Assembly (NCBI GenBank): GCA_001600415.1
Contig: BCJX01000005.1
Span: 2,153,120-2,217,119, forward strand
Length of the DNA stretch: 64,000 bases
Reading direction: 5' to 3'
From: Pascua guehoae
Taxonomy: Eukaryota; Basidiomycota; Tremellomycetes; Trichosporonales; Trichosporonaceae
Under the pieces are notes generated by a model that did not search any database, had not been told where the DNA came from, and saw only the letters and a program-made list of their open reading frames with translations. The position numbers and the translations under genes are program-made. Of this stretch, positions 30,542 through 43,127 are shown piece by piece. Every line of letters begins with the position of its first letter. Positions within the stretch are counted from its first letter, which is position 1.

Positions 30542-32950
30542 CTACACACGGCTGACGGAACGGCTGAGGCGGCGACCACCCGGAATTTCAACACCCTCAA
30601 CATCTTGACCCTCGTCGACCTTCTCGCCCGCCAGGTTCTTGCCGTCGACGGCGTTCTGGGTGTCGGTGAGTTTGATATTCTTGATGAAAACAACGGCGAA
30701 GATCGGCGGGAAAATGGCGACAACGATAGCCCCCATGACGAGCATGTGCATGAGCTCTTGGTAAGCCGCGATGGCGGCCTGGCGCTCAGGGCTACTAATG
30801 TCCAGGGCGGTGATTACCATAATATCCCCGAACATCGCGGCCGGAAGCGACGAGTTGGTGGTAACCGGACCGACATGCTTTTCGAGGAAACCCGGCATGT
30901 TATGGGTCCAAAGTCCACCAGCAGCAGCGCCGCCGACAGAGTAGCCAACCTCGGTGAGGAGCAAGACGACGGCGGTGACAGTGGCCACATCGGCGTGGGA
31001 AACAGAGGCTTGCGCCCCCACCTGAGTCGTAATCGCGGCAAAGCCACCCCCGATGCCTTGGAGGACCTGGCACATGACAAGTGAGCCAATGTTGCCATTG
31101 GGTCCACGAGCATGGAGCATGATGCACACGCCCAGCAGGCGAATCAGAAGGCCCCCGACTAGGAGCCACTAAACTTGTCAGTCTTCAACTAGACGTCACC
31201 CCCCATTCCCGGTTTCATCTCACCTTGAAGCGACGCGTGGCGGCCATGATCGCACCGGCCATGATAGCGAAGATGGTGAGTGCGATCGTTTGCGTGTACA
31301 GGAAGTACGTGGTCTCCTTGACCGTCCAGGTGGGTTCTGTCACCGTGATGTAGCTATCGTCAGGACTTCTCCTACAATCATGATCGTGTTTGATGTGTAC
31401 TCACGAGTACAGGTACGTGTACTGGAGGTAGAAAGATACAAAGTCGAAGAAGCCAATGAGGCATGCGCCGAGAATGGCTGGACGGCGGAGCCAGCGCATT
31501 GGGAACACGGGGCGTTTCGGGATCTTGAATTCATATGCCAAGAAGATGGGGAAGATAACGCAGCCGACAACGACCATGGCGATCTACTGTTAGCATCCAT
31601 TGAACGAGGTCAGCCTCACCATGCTGGGGTTGCTCCACTGCCCCTTTGCGCCATTGACAAGAGTGAAGGGAAGAAGAATGAGGGCAAGCGACGTGCCAAG
31701 TAGGACCAGGCCAATGAAGTCCATGTCTTTGAGCCCGTCCATGATCTGCTTCCCGATAGGACTGATTGTTAGGAGAAAGTTCCAAGTCGACCCGACCACC
31801 ACTCACGGCTCCTCTAGCACCTGGTGGTTGTGGCGCATAATCCTTTTGGCGCGCCATTGCGACCACAGTAGTGAGCCAATGATGAGAGAAAGAGCGGCAG
31901 GCATGATGATGCAGAACTGCAGAGTCAGGGGAAGTCGAGGGGGCGTAATCGGTACACAATACTCACCATGCCGTATCCCCACCGCCAGTTGGGTAGAATC
32001 CTTTCGGCAATCTCCCCCGCAACGAAGGCATTCATGATGAACCAGATGGAGAGCATTGAGCTAACGAGGCCACGCCAACGCAGAGTCGTCACGTCGGCTA
32101 CAATGATCTGCATCATGATCTGCAGGCCAGTGTACCCCAGCGTGTACAGGACGCTGCCACCAGCCAGCTGGCCGATCGAATTGGAGGAGGCAACAACAGC
32201 CTAAAAGTGGTTAGAACAGACCCAAGAGACGACACTCACATAGCCGACGATGTAGAAGAAGGCAATGCCCGCCATTGCCTCGCCACGTCCAAGCCTGAAG
32301 TGTGAGTCAAACTCCTAGCGATAAAACCGAGCTCATTGCGTTGTGCTCAGTATGCTGTACCCACACGTCACTAAACTTGGCCCAGAAGGGCTTTCCAACT
32401 GCGACGATGATGCCACATGCGACATCGACCGTGGCGAGCAAGGAATGGTGCTGAAGCGCCGACGTCCTTTCCGTCAGCTCATACTCAATAACTGTCCAGA
32501 CTCCCATGAGGCTCTTTCACTCACGCGCGCATTCGGTAGAGGTAAGTTGTAGTGCCTTGGTGTCAGCGACATGTCGTTGTTGACAGTCTCTAACCTACCT
32601 TCAAGGGAATACACGTAGGCTGAGAGAGCCAAGCCAGTGAAGAGGATCCACTTGCTGCGAGGACCCCTGCTCGTCAGCAAACGCCGTCTCTAGGAACGCG
32701 GTTCTTACCAAACTGCGAGTGCGGCCTGAACCTTGGCGACACCGAAGGGGACGTTCTCTGAGGATGTTGCGGAAAGGACATTGTAGAGTTCGTTGCCGTC
32801 GTTGTGTGTGCCGTCCTCCCCAACGGGCTTCTTGTAGCTAAGATCCCTGTTGGTGCCATTGTTGTGGGGTTCGTTCGCCTGCGGGTGGAGTCCATTGTTG
32901 GGTTCCTCCAGCCCGTTGTCGAGAGGCTTCTCGTTGTAGCCGCGCTCCAT
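30542..32950 (-). CDS. Siderophore-iron transporter (SIT/ARN family)
   Basis: A gene of about ten exons on the minus strand; firm ones are 32950-32709, 32666-32599 and the last, 31168-30542. The order of motifs is that of fungal SIT major facilitators with fourteen helices: a polar leader, KWILFTGLALSAYVYSLEG, TTTYLYRMR, LLATVDVACGIIVAVGKPFW, AKFSDV, QIIVADVTTLRWRGLVSSML, GEIAERILPNWRWGYGM, LVMCQVLQGIGGGFAAITTQ, and the C-terminal loop and tail (NIKLTDTQNAVDG). Such proteins import ferric siderophores at the plasma membrane, often those of other microbes, and are normally induced by iron shortage through GATA repressors. No signal peptide. Inner exon borders were read by frame only and may be off by a few bases. 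Confidence 0.88.
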
Positions 32951-35084
32951 TGCGAAAGAGCCAGCGATGGGGTCAAGTAAGGAGTGTAGAGGGTGTTGAA
33001 AGTGAGATGGGTTGGATGAATGAACGATCGGGATGCTGGGTGGGGGGAAAAGAGTGTGGGGCGGGCGTGGGTAAGACAATTTTAACTACTGAGAGCTGGG
33101 GGGTAACAAGTGTGTCTCTACGTTATCTGATACCAAGCGGGCATTGCCATTGCCAATTTTTTTGGAATGTGGCGCACCTGTGTCGTCTGGACAGCTGCGG
33201 GGGGCACGGAAAAGCCATTGCCGCAAAGGGCGGGAGAGACACAATCAGGATCGCACATCCTCGCTACGTCTTTAGCTCGGTCGCATTGTGGTGTTACTAG
33301 CCTGAGCTTGGCTGTTAGCCGCTCTCTTACACCGAGGCTCGAGTGTTTTTTGGTGCACAGGCAGATGTCTGCTTGGAGCTTCGCTTCATGAGGTCACTCG
33401 ATCAGGAACATGCACGTTTGCCACGCCCTGTCGATCAGGGTCATCAGCAAGATCTGGCCGTGTGTGCGCCTGAACATATCGGTGCAAGATCCCCTCAAAC
33501 GAGGTGGCCATATCTATGCTAACCATTCTCACTGGTGGTTGGCCCCACTTCGGCCGAAAACAACAAGCGCACGCAGGCATATGCTGCCAAGAATGTCAGG
33601 GTTGGGGGGCGGCAACACATCACATGGTGTGTCACTTCTGGTGGTGGGCCCTCGACAATGCCGTCATGCTTCTATCGAGATTACCGAGGCACCGGTGCGC
33701 CACACTATAGGGGCAGGCATCGTCGACCCAGCATTTGTCCGTGCGCCGCAACAAAAACAAAAAAAAAAAACACAATGAGAGTATATCATCTCTGCCCGCA
33801 GGAGCCCCATACAGCAATTGCCCTGTCGCCCACTGTTCCAACCCTTCCGATCTGCGCAGACCGCCTCGCTTACGCAAGTCCCGACAGCGGTCCAGCCATT
33901 CGAACTTGTGAGACAAACAAAACGAATTGTGGTCTGAAGGTGTTGCAGCTCGGTACCATGACGGGGGTGGCGCGCGAGGTCTTGGCGTTGCCTCCAAGCA
34001 GGATTATGGCCAGGCCCAGGCTGATTCCGGCTCATCGAGTTGGAAAGCAACACGCGCTCGACAAGCTCAGGATGCACCATTGGCCCGATTGTTGGCACGT
34101 CAGGGGAGCGTGGGCGCGCGGGGGGGGGTGGGGGAGGGGGGGCGGAGGTGGGGAAGAAATATACTACCGTACTGTACAGAGCATGAATGCGCAGCTGTGT
34201 CAGGGCAACTGGAAGAGGCACCCTCCATCGCTCCCTTTTGGTGGTCTCTGGCAGCTGAGGCGTTGCTCATATGCTCAGAGGGCAATGTTCTGGGGTCATG
34301 TTGACAGCCTTGGTCTTTCCTCAATGAACGATGCACGCACCTTCGATCGATCGTTGATTCTGCATGCCAAGCTTCGCTGCTTGGCGCAATTTGAAGGTGA
34401 ACAGGAATAGCTTGGTTTGTTTATCCAACCTTGTTCCGTGGCCGCTAACCTCCTGGTCGACGTTCTTAGACTATTCAACGTTCCAATATAATGTAACATC
34501 AACACCTGCAAATAACGCTTCCCAATAAGAGAATGCCTATGTTCTCTAGCGAACCAACCACAAGCGACTTCCCCGTCACTTTGGAACGGCAAGTTGAGCT
34601 CAGACCTCCGTCGCCTGTTCCTTTCACACTGTCCGTTGCGCAGGGTGTGAGTGGAAGAATGTGGTCTGAGCGATCTGTCATCTTGGGTTCTTCTGACGCA
34701 TTGGACGATGCGTGAATGCCAGGGATTCGAACCAACGAAGTTGCGGAATGCTCAGAGTGCGAGGGGCAGCCGATTGAATACCATTGCCTAGGGCCATGAT
34801 TGGGGCAGCAGTTGGAGTCCGCGCAGCGCGCCCATTCTGACGATTTCAGTCCACGCATGCCGGCACACAGGAGGACTAGAAAGGATAGGAATTGTCGGGA
34901 GTAGCAATAGCAAGTCTGTACCAACTCTTACCCACCCACGTTAACAATGGCTTTCCTCTAAAGTCACCGCGCAAACAGTCACCATCAGAGTTCATGATAC
35001 TAGACAACTACAGAAGAAACCTCTTAGGGCAAACACCATCTCCCTTACCGGCTATTTCTGTCTTGGAGAGTCACTTCTGAAATC
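32951..35084. other. Gene-poor stretch, 2.1 kb
   Basis: Contains the promoter of the siderophore transporter at its left end. Open frames (for example 33535-34410, plus) cross poly-A and poly-G tracts and show no domain. G-rich tracts lie at 34111-34160. A tRNA-like B box at 34730 was examined and rejected. Confidence 0.5.
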
Positions 35085-38000
35085 CTACGAATGAGGGACA
35101 AGATGGCCCGCGTCGGGGCCAAAGTAGCCGGCGCCTGGAAGCTTGAATGGCGAGCATGCGGCGAGTGTCCAGGTGCCGATGCAGCCTGGTTGTGATTCCG
35201 GATTTCCCCACCAGGTGGGGAAGTTGACTTCGGGGAAGATGAGGGCCCAGAAGACGAGCAGGGCATTGATGGAGATGGCAGCAGAAAGGGCAGCGAGAGT
35301 AACATAATTGTACCTTTGGGGTTAGTTTGATGGACGCGAACTGAACAATACACACCTGCTCCAGAAGTTGAGGTACTTGACCTTGAGGAAGTTCCAGCTG
35401 AAGTAGTTGATAAACATGCCCGGAATGTACCTGCCCCAGTTGTTGCCTGACATCCACGAGAAGCCCAGGATCAGAAGCAGCGGGTGGGAGCCTTGGAGAA
35501 TGGCACTCTTGCGGAAACGCTTCTTGAGAAGGAACATGACTGTCAAGGTCAGCGATACATTGACACTAGCGCAGGTACTCACCAAGAGGGAAAGCCGCTC
35601 CGAGGGGGAACCCAACAAGCAGAGCTGAGTAACGACCCTTGGGCCCAAAGAGACGAGGGGCACCAATGGTACCCCAGAAAATGAAGTTGGAATAATCGCC
35701 CTGGCCTTTGAGAATGTCAGCACTTTTCACCATGGTTGTGTCCTCGATGTTGACGTACCACTGGGGCAAATAAGCCTGAACGGAGCGTCGTCGGTGCAGA
35801 CCTTCGGGAGGTCCATGAGCCAGTTCCACTGGCCGACCGTCACTACGGTTCCAATGATCGCTCCCCACATCTGAACCCAAAACATGTGCCGCGGGTTGAT
35901 CTTGACGTAATGGGACAGCTTGAGGTCGTTGGCGTAGATTAGGGCGTGGTAAACGGGCTCGGAACCGAACATGCGGAAGTACTGGACTGTCATAGTGTCA
36001 CCAGCGGCAAAGAGACCGCCAATGAGCTCGGAGATGACGTTGAGACTGGGCTCAAGACCCGACACAGCGGTAACGATGCCGACTGGAATAAGGAAGATGA
36101 GAGTCACGATTGGGGCCATCATGACCACCGCGGGCGACACTTCGGTGTAGATTCCGAGGCACAGGAAGGAGACGAGCATGGACAGAAGGATGACGCATCC
36201 GAACCACCACTCGGGCACTTCAGGGTAGGCCTGCATGAGGCGATAGTGGATGTCATCGCCGTAGTGGGCCTGTTCTTCATCGTAGGGCTGTTTGCGGAGC
36301 TTGGCGATCCACCTCTTGGCTTCATCGTAAAAGCCTCGGAAGCCGAGTTTCAGGTCGTTGAAGTTGTAGAGGAAGGTGTGAGCCAAAGCTGTGAACGGTA
36401 AGCATCACTCAGGATGGAAGAAGTTCTATACTGACTTCCCGAGGTGTAGGCGAATGTACCAATCATTGACACCAGACGTCCCGCAGTCATGTAGGGCTCC
36501 GAGTACTCTGGTCTGTTAGTCAAGTTATGCGAAATTTGCGGGGTCGCCTCACGTTGGTACTTTGTCGCGTCGAACCTCCCGGCAGCGTCAACAATGTTTT
36601 GGACAATGTATTTCTTGCCCTGGTGGTCGAATGTGTTCGGAGAGTTGATTTGCAGGAAGCCGCAGTTCCAAACATTCTTAAACCAGAAGATAGCGGCGCT
36701 GTAGGATGAGTACACATTCCAACTGAATATTGTCCGGTGTGAGGACACTAGGCGGTATACGCACAGAATCATGCCGACGGTAAGGCCAGCGATGAAGTTG
36801 TAGTGGATCTGGCCATCAGCATCTCAATCCGCGAGTAGCTCCCACGCGTTACTCACGAGCATGGGGAAGTATCCTCCAGGCATGTTTAGGAAATTGTAAT
36901 CGAAAGTAGGCCAAGGGTTGAACCCGAGTCCAACCCCAAAGTTGAGAGACGTCATCGCGACGAGCTTGCCGCTAGAGGGCTTGATCCACGCCATCCAGTC
37001 GAAAATTGTGAGGTTCAGGAACATGTAACCAGGAATGAAATAATAGCTATGGTGTGAGTCGGGGTATTCAGATCACAGAGGGTAAAATTGTTGGGCCAGT
37101 TCGAGGATGTCTGCTGAGAGGACCACCCGGTGTGGGCGGCAAGGAACTCACATGAAGTAGATGGCGAAGACCACCCAGAAACACTTGAACATGCTCGCCC
37201 GCCATGTGGTGCGGCCAGGGCCGTCTACGGGGTCGGAAGCGGTTCCACGCTCGTGGAGGGCATTGTTCAGCGCGACAGTGGACAGACTGGCCGGCCAAAT
37301 GCACGACGACGGGTACACCAAGAAGCGGCGAGTCAGGCCAGCAAAGCCGAAGCCGATCATATTCGTGCCCAGCGCGCCGAGGAACTGGTAGCCGGGGTCC
37401 CTCGCATACTTCATGCCAAACCATTGTGGCATGGCCTGAACAAAGATCAAGTGTTGAGTAGGCGGGAATGCCATACCCAGGCCGGACATGACGACAATGA
37501 GCATGTGCTCTTTCTTATTGAATGGCCCGGGGTTGAGGGGGACGCCAAGAATCTTCCAGTTGGGTAGCCACTTGGCCCAAAGGACGCCTATCGGGTCTAA
37601 GGCGTCAGTTTATGCCCAGCGGCCTGGAGAAGGAGACTCACAAGCCACAAGCTGGATGACATTTTGGCTAATAGAAATTGAAGGATAGCGCAGGCCAAAA
37701 ATGGCATTGATGACACATCCGATCGCCGACAGTGTGGTACCGATAACCCACACGCGGATTGTAAGGGAGGGTAGCGTGGGGTCGTCCGTGTTGTCTGCAA
37801 TGGCACGAACTTCAGGATACGCCGAATCCGTAGATGCCAGTAGGGCAAAGATGCGCATCTCATAGATGAGCTCCATGTAGTGCTCTGGGTGGGCAATAAT
37901 GTTGGAGTCGTCGATGAACATCCTCATGCGCTCCAGAGTCTTTGGATCATATCGGGGATCGTGCTTGTGGACCGTATAGAGCTCGGAAATGACCTTGAAG

Positions 38001-38327
38001 CGTGAGTACACTTGCATCACTCTTATCACTGGTTACTGGTGCGTGGCGAGGCATCTGTGGATTGTCTCCTCACCTTTTTGGCCTTTTCGGCCGGCATGTC
38101 GGGAAGCTTGCTCTCGAGTTCTTCAAGCTCTTGCTGCGTAATCTGCAAATGGCCAGATGCCATCAAGTTGGCCCCAAGGTCGGCCTTCTCAAGTTTGGAG
38201 TCGTCCAAGTCGCGATCGTCGACGGGTTCCTGTGACGGTCAGTTGGTGGAGGTGCTAACATACATACGACATATTCCACAACGTCCTTCTCCCCCTGTTG
38301 CTTGTAGGAGAGTTCGTTGGTGGCCAT
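35085..38327 (-). CDS. Oligopeptide transporter (OPT family)
   Basis: A long gene with about a dozen exons on the minus strand, from the ATG at 38327 (MATNELSYKQQGEKDVVEYV) to a TAG at 35087-35085. Family blocks appear in order: a cytosolic leader, YPEVRAIADNTDDP (the OPT hallmark), LRYPSISISQNVIQLVA, FPPTQHLIFVQAMPQWFGMK, SLNFGVGLGFNPWPTFDYN, AALFW-type helix SAAIFWFKNVW, AHTFLYNFNDLKLG, YPEVPEWWFGCVILLSM, KINPRHMFWVQMWG, ALLVFWALIFPEVNFPTWWG, and the end FKLPGAGYFGPDAGHLVPHS. The family (PF03169) brings in tetra/pentapeptides, glutathione or metal chelates with protons at the plasma membrane. Exon borders were read by frame and are approximate. Confidence 0.9.
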
Positions 38328-41096
38328 GGCGCCGGTGGCAAGAATGAGTAAGTATAAGCCTGGGGGGCCGCTCGAGTCAGTCCGTAGCTCTTATTCATAT
38401 CATGGTGCATGCCCACTACCACCTATCCTGTCTCTCGAGCAGCGATGGCCTCATTTTAGTTCATAATGGAGCCGGGCCGGCGTCCCCACCGAGCCCCGCA
38501 ATGTGAGCAGAGGGCCCCACAGGCCATGCTAACCGCCCACCAACGCACCATGCGGTGCTCTCTACGTCCCATGACGAGTCACAGACGTCCGTCGCGGTAT
38601 CTGTAGCGTTCACGGACGATTGGCGTCGAGTGGCAGATGGGCGCGACGGACAAGGCCGTTTCGCCTCTTTAAGGTCGGCAGTCGGCCGGATATAGTTTGA
38701 CGCTAGGAAATAGTTGGGAGCGCTTTAAGCGTGAAAACAGGTGGAGAAAGGCGCTCCGTTACGGCGTTTGCACCCCAAACGCGGCGACATTCCCGACGCT
38801 ATCAATAGTGTGGTCCTCGAGTCCACGGACCCATGGACGATGAGGAAGAATGGGCAAACTGTAAAGAGGGAGCCGTTGTTAGAACAGTGTCGGTTCTGTT
38901 TGATCCTTTCGAAGTGTGGAGCGCCGCGCGGGATGCCGTCACAAGTAATTGTCGACGAACCCTATTTGCTTCCCCCACTCCAAGCAATTGTTGTTAACCA
39001 GGGTGAAGGATCACATGGGTCTCATGTCATGTCAGAGGAGGTGCAAACCGCGAGGGCTTTCGAGGAAGCGACAAGTGACAGTCCGCCTCATGCAAACAGG
39101 ACTCACTCCTCCACCGAAAGGCCGGATACATTCCAAAGTGTTGGATCCCATCGGAACCCCCGCGGACCGAGTGGCACCATTGTGTGTGGGCAATGGCGAT
39201 GGGTTGTTGGACGTTACAATCCAAGCCCACTCACTATTCGGCAACGACGCCGAGTTGCAGTAAAGAGCAGTGCGGATGGCGATGACCTCTTGCCAAAGAC
39301 ATGGAGCACTGCAAGAGGCGGCTAGTACTCGCACTACTCCAAAAGTGCTCGCACTAGACGCCGTTATCGCGCTCGTCTCGCTCATGGGGGTACAGCGTGG
39401 TCACCTGGACGAGGCCCAACTACTATGTTGCCACCAGTCCACTGACGCTACTTCATCAATTTCCAGTTCTCTTATCACCGCAGTGAGGCAAGTGAGCGGT
39501 CAGCCAAACATATCGGCCCGATTAGCAACGCCTTGTGGTGCGGTGAGATCTGCGGCTCGTGTCGTGTCTGCTCCAGTAGGGTACGGTAGGCTGGGCCCGC
39601 TGGACAGGTATGGCCCTCCACGATACCCTACGCCTTCTTCTGGAGCGCGAAATGTGGGAACATTGTGAGAGCGTTGCAGTAGCCCGCAGAATGACACTGT
39701 CAGGTGCAGCTATCCACAGAGCGGTGCTGATAGCGCATAAGAGGACAAGGGTTCACAGTCCGCGAAGTTGCTCCCACCGGGTATTCATACTGTAGTTTGG
39801 TGATGGTGCCTCGTAGAGCGAGCTGCTACCCATCAACGGTAAGTGAGTAGCTATGCACGCTCACGGAGTTGGTCTTTGGCCTACCATCTTGTGCCCCGAT
39901 CCGCGTGACGATAATTGGACAGTTCTACGTGTGCCTGCCGGGGTGTCCTTCAAGCCGCTTCCAATGGATGAAACATGAAGCCGTCATCTCCGAGCAAAGG
40001 CATTTATTGATCTTCTGGTCCACTGTCCACTGAGAGCTACCATTGCCTCGGTGATCGCCGCACCTGACCATCAGTCAACACTGTGGCAAACATGCTTTGT
40101 AGTTCCCGGCCCCGAGCCGTGACGTCATTACAAACAACGACTTCACGACACGCACCCGAGTACAGCCTGACCTTTTTCTCGCGGCCTCTAGGACGAAGGT
40201 CTGGGGGAGAAGGTGCCTCCCTAGGGAGGATGGACCTCGGAATGGGGAGTGAAAGAACATTGCACATGTGCATTCTAATCAACACTGCAGCTACGCCTAA
40301 CAGACTGCGAAAGCCCTGCGTAGGGCAAACGCACCTTGCGTTCAGTTCCAGTTGTTGCCGTCTTTTAGTTGCCACATGTGGCTGTATTTAGCCTGCGGCC
40401 TGCAGCCTGCGGCCTGCTCAGCGTCATTGGGATCGGGGACGTGAGCACCGTGTAGGAACCCGCAGCCCAGATGGGGCCAGCACGGAGCGAGGTATTCCGT
40501 TGGGGATGTTGATGTTCGTTTGGAATCCACTGGAATCGACGGTGAGTTTAAAGGCAGTCGCCCCTCCGAAGTTCACACCGAGGCTGCCCCTGCTGCGGGT
40601 TAACTGTAACCTGTAGGTGGCAGGAAAGCTGTACCCCGCAAAGGTGCCTGTCCTTTCTTACAGGAATGGATCTTTGTGCCATGAGGCCAGAGCCGACCAG
40701 GAACGCTGAGAATAGGTCGACACGCAGGAACGAAGGTTTGGCAACTTGGGGGACGCGAGCCACCCGTGCTCATTCCGCCTATTTTCAGCAGCCTGTCGTC
40801 ATCCAGGTAGCAGCATCAGGAGATAAGGTTATCTTAGACTGTAATGAAACCCCTCGTGGCACCATATATCGTTTGTGCGGTGGCCGTGTCCAAGCTCGAC
40901 GACGTCACTGAACGAGTGGAATGGTGGATATCAGTTGGGTGTGCGTAACGTAAATCACGCAGTTGTGGCCGAGACGCATGCGCACAGGCAGGTTTGGTGT
41001 TGTGACCGGTGACTACTAGAGTAGTGCCAGATGGAACCTCATGGAGTGCATATCCTTCCCAACGTTCCAAGACGGTTGGCGATGAACTCACAGGCA
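38328..41096. other. Large intergenic region, 2.8 kb
   Basis: The upstream region of both the oligopeptide transporter (leftward) and the aspartic protease (rightward). An open frame at 38741-39325 (194 codons, plus) has no domain and odd composition. Apart from a 14-bp tandem repeat at 40390-40417 nothing is recognised; it could hide a decayed transposon or a non-coding RNA. Confidence 0.45.
40390..40417. repeat. 14-bp tandem repeat, two copies
   Basis: Two perfect copies of AGCCTGCGGCCTGC in a row. Confidence 0.8.
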
Positions 41097-41104
41097 TATA
41101 TAAA
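41097..41104 (+). promoter_or_regulatory. TATA box of the aspartic protease gene
   Basis: TATATAAA lies 125 bp upstream of the ATG at 41229, followed by a C/T- and A-rich leader. The spacing supports that ATG as the true start. Confidence 0.65.
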
Positions 41105-41228
41105 CAACTCCCCTATACCTTGTCCTCTCTAGTATCCTCATCATTCGCCACCTTACATCCCACCTCGCCAACTTCGAGCAGCAATTTCTACACCCCTTTA
41201 CCCAACACCGCTCTCCACAGAGACCAAC

Positions 41229-42675
41229 ATGCAGTCGTTCTTTGAAGCGCAAGTCAAGCTCAAGCAGGAGAAAAGCCTCAAGAAGGTCCCTTGCAAGCGT
41301 AATGACAACTACAAGGCTTCTGGGACCCGGTCGTACGTCTACCTCTTGAACCGCTTCGGCTTCAAGCCCACCAAGCCTGGCCCGTACACTCAAGAGGAAG
41401 AGGGGGAGAAGGGCAGTCCCGCCTCCAAGAGGCGCACACTGGTCAAGAAGCTCGCAGACGGGCAGACTGGCAAGGTCACTGCCGAGGACCAGCAATACGA
41501 CTCGATGTATCTCTGCGCAACGCAGATCGGAACGCCTGCCCAGACTCTCATGCTCAACTTTGACACGGGCTCTGCCGATCTCTGGGTAAGTGGCTCTTGG
41601 ATTCTCTCACCATCGTACGGGACCCATGTCTAACAAGTCCAGGTCTTCTCTACCGAGCTCCCCGCCGCGAGCCAGAAGGGCCACACGATCTTTGACCCGT
41701 CCAAGTCGTCAACTTGGAAGGACCTTCCCGGTCTCACATGGGACATTACGTACGCCGACAAGAGTGGGGCGTCGGGCAACTGTGGGACGGACACGGTTGG
41801 CCTTGGTGGTCTTCAAGTCGAGAACCAGTGCGTCGAGTTGGCCCAGAAGATGACATCTTCGTTTGTCAAGAGCACGGGCGACGGCCTTCTCGGCCTTGCT
41901 TGGTCGGGCATCAACACAGTCACTCTGAGGGGCAAGCCCGACCCCCAGCCGACGGTGGTGGAGAACATGATTTCGCAAAAGGACATTCCCCAGGCTGCCG
42001 AGCTGTTCACTTCGGCCTTTTACAGCTTCCGTGACAAGGGCCTCGAGTCGTTCTTCACTTTCGGCTGGATTGATCAGGATCTCGTCAAGGCATCAGGGGA
42101 GGAGATCTACTGTAAGTAGCAGCCCTACATCTGGTACCAATCAGCATCGGCGCTAACACAACAGGGACGCCTGTCGACAACACGCAGGGATTCTGGATGG
42201 TCGACTCTGCGTCGGCTGTAGTCAACGGCAAGACCATCCCACTCAGCCGTAACACGGCTATCGTGGACACGGGCACCACTCTGGCCCTTCTCTCGGACAC
42301 GGTTGTCGACGCTTTCTACGCTGCCATTCCTGGCGCCAAGTACGACAGCAGGGAGCAGGGTTACGTCTTCCCCATCGACACCCCCGTTGACAAGCTTCCC
42401 GACTTTAGTGTGGCTATTGGCGACAAGCAGTTTGTCATTCAAAAGGACGACTACGGTTTTGCCCCCATCGACAGCACCGGCAAGCTCTGGTACGGCGGCA
42501 TCCAGTCTCGTGGCAGCAACCCCTTTGACATTCTCGGTGACACCTTCCTCAAGTCTATCTATGCGGTGAGCCGAGAACAACAGCGAGCCTCTGAACTCTG
42601 GGAGACGTGCTAACATGCCGCCAGATCTGGGACCAGGGCAACGTTCGCTTCGGTGCGGTCCGGAAGATTCCGTAG
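41229..42675 (+). CDS. Pepsin-type aspartic protease without signal peptide
   Basis: Exons 41229-41585, 41643-42111, 42165-42565, 42625-42675; in frame, 425 residues. Both catalytic aspartates are present: [13 protein letters not shown] (lobe 1, split by intron 1 right after the Trp) and [13 protein letters not shown] (lobe 2). The flap Tyr sits in [30 protein letters not shown] and [19 protein letters not shown] are the usual family blocks (A1, PF00026). A propeptide-like basic region (residues 1-75, with SKRRTLVKK as a possible processing site) comes first. Odd: family members almost always start with a signal peptide, but this one starts [20 protein letters not shown], which is polar and basic. 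It may stay in the cell or leave by a non-classical way. Confidence 0.92.
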
Positions 42676-43127
42676 GCCTAGCTTCAGCTGTGGCAGCTGA
42701 GTTGCCCAAGAGACAAGTGATAATTGATGAGAACAGACGAAAGTGCCTGAGACCGTTGATGGCGACCCAGTTGAAAGAATGAATGAATTGTCAGCAGTGT
42801 GATGGTCCGCATCGGTCGTGCCGAGAACACTGTCCCCTTCCGTTCACCCTTCAGTACCACTTGCCTCCCCTCTTGAACTGCCGAGAATCATTTCTGTACC
42901 ACTTGATATCAGGCGCAGCGTTGCTGCTATTGGCTCCCAACAAACGTCCACCACTGACCACCTGCTCGATGGACCCGCTGTTGACATGCTGGGTATGGAC
43001 CTCTTCTGCAAATGTATGTTCATAGACCACGACAGTGAGATGCGCCTGCTTCGGACAGCTTCATTGAGGCAAGTTCCTCTGTATGTGCATGCTCATCCGT
43101 CACCTCGGCAATGTGTAAATGGCACGA
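42676..43127. other. Intergenic between convergent genes
   Basis: 3' regions of the protease gene and the small His-rich gene. No further feature is recognised. Confidence 0.5.

Noticed and set aside
33535..34410. Plus frame of 291 codons
   Set aside because: It crosses a poly-A stretch and poly-G tracts, which yield Lys and Gly runs, and shows no family trait.
34722..34815. tRNA-like B box (GGTTCGAATCC on the minus strand)
   Set aside because: The T-stem pairs at only two positions and no acceptor stem forms with the upstream bases, so it is no working tRNA; at most a relic.
38741..39325. Plus frame of 194 codons
   Set aside because: No domain, no codon bias like the neighbours and no matching spliced continuation; left as unassigned intergenic DNA.
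40083..40391. Possible transposon-coded peptide in the large intergenic region
   Set aside because: No transposase, reverse transcriptase or terminal repeats could be found around it.
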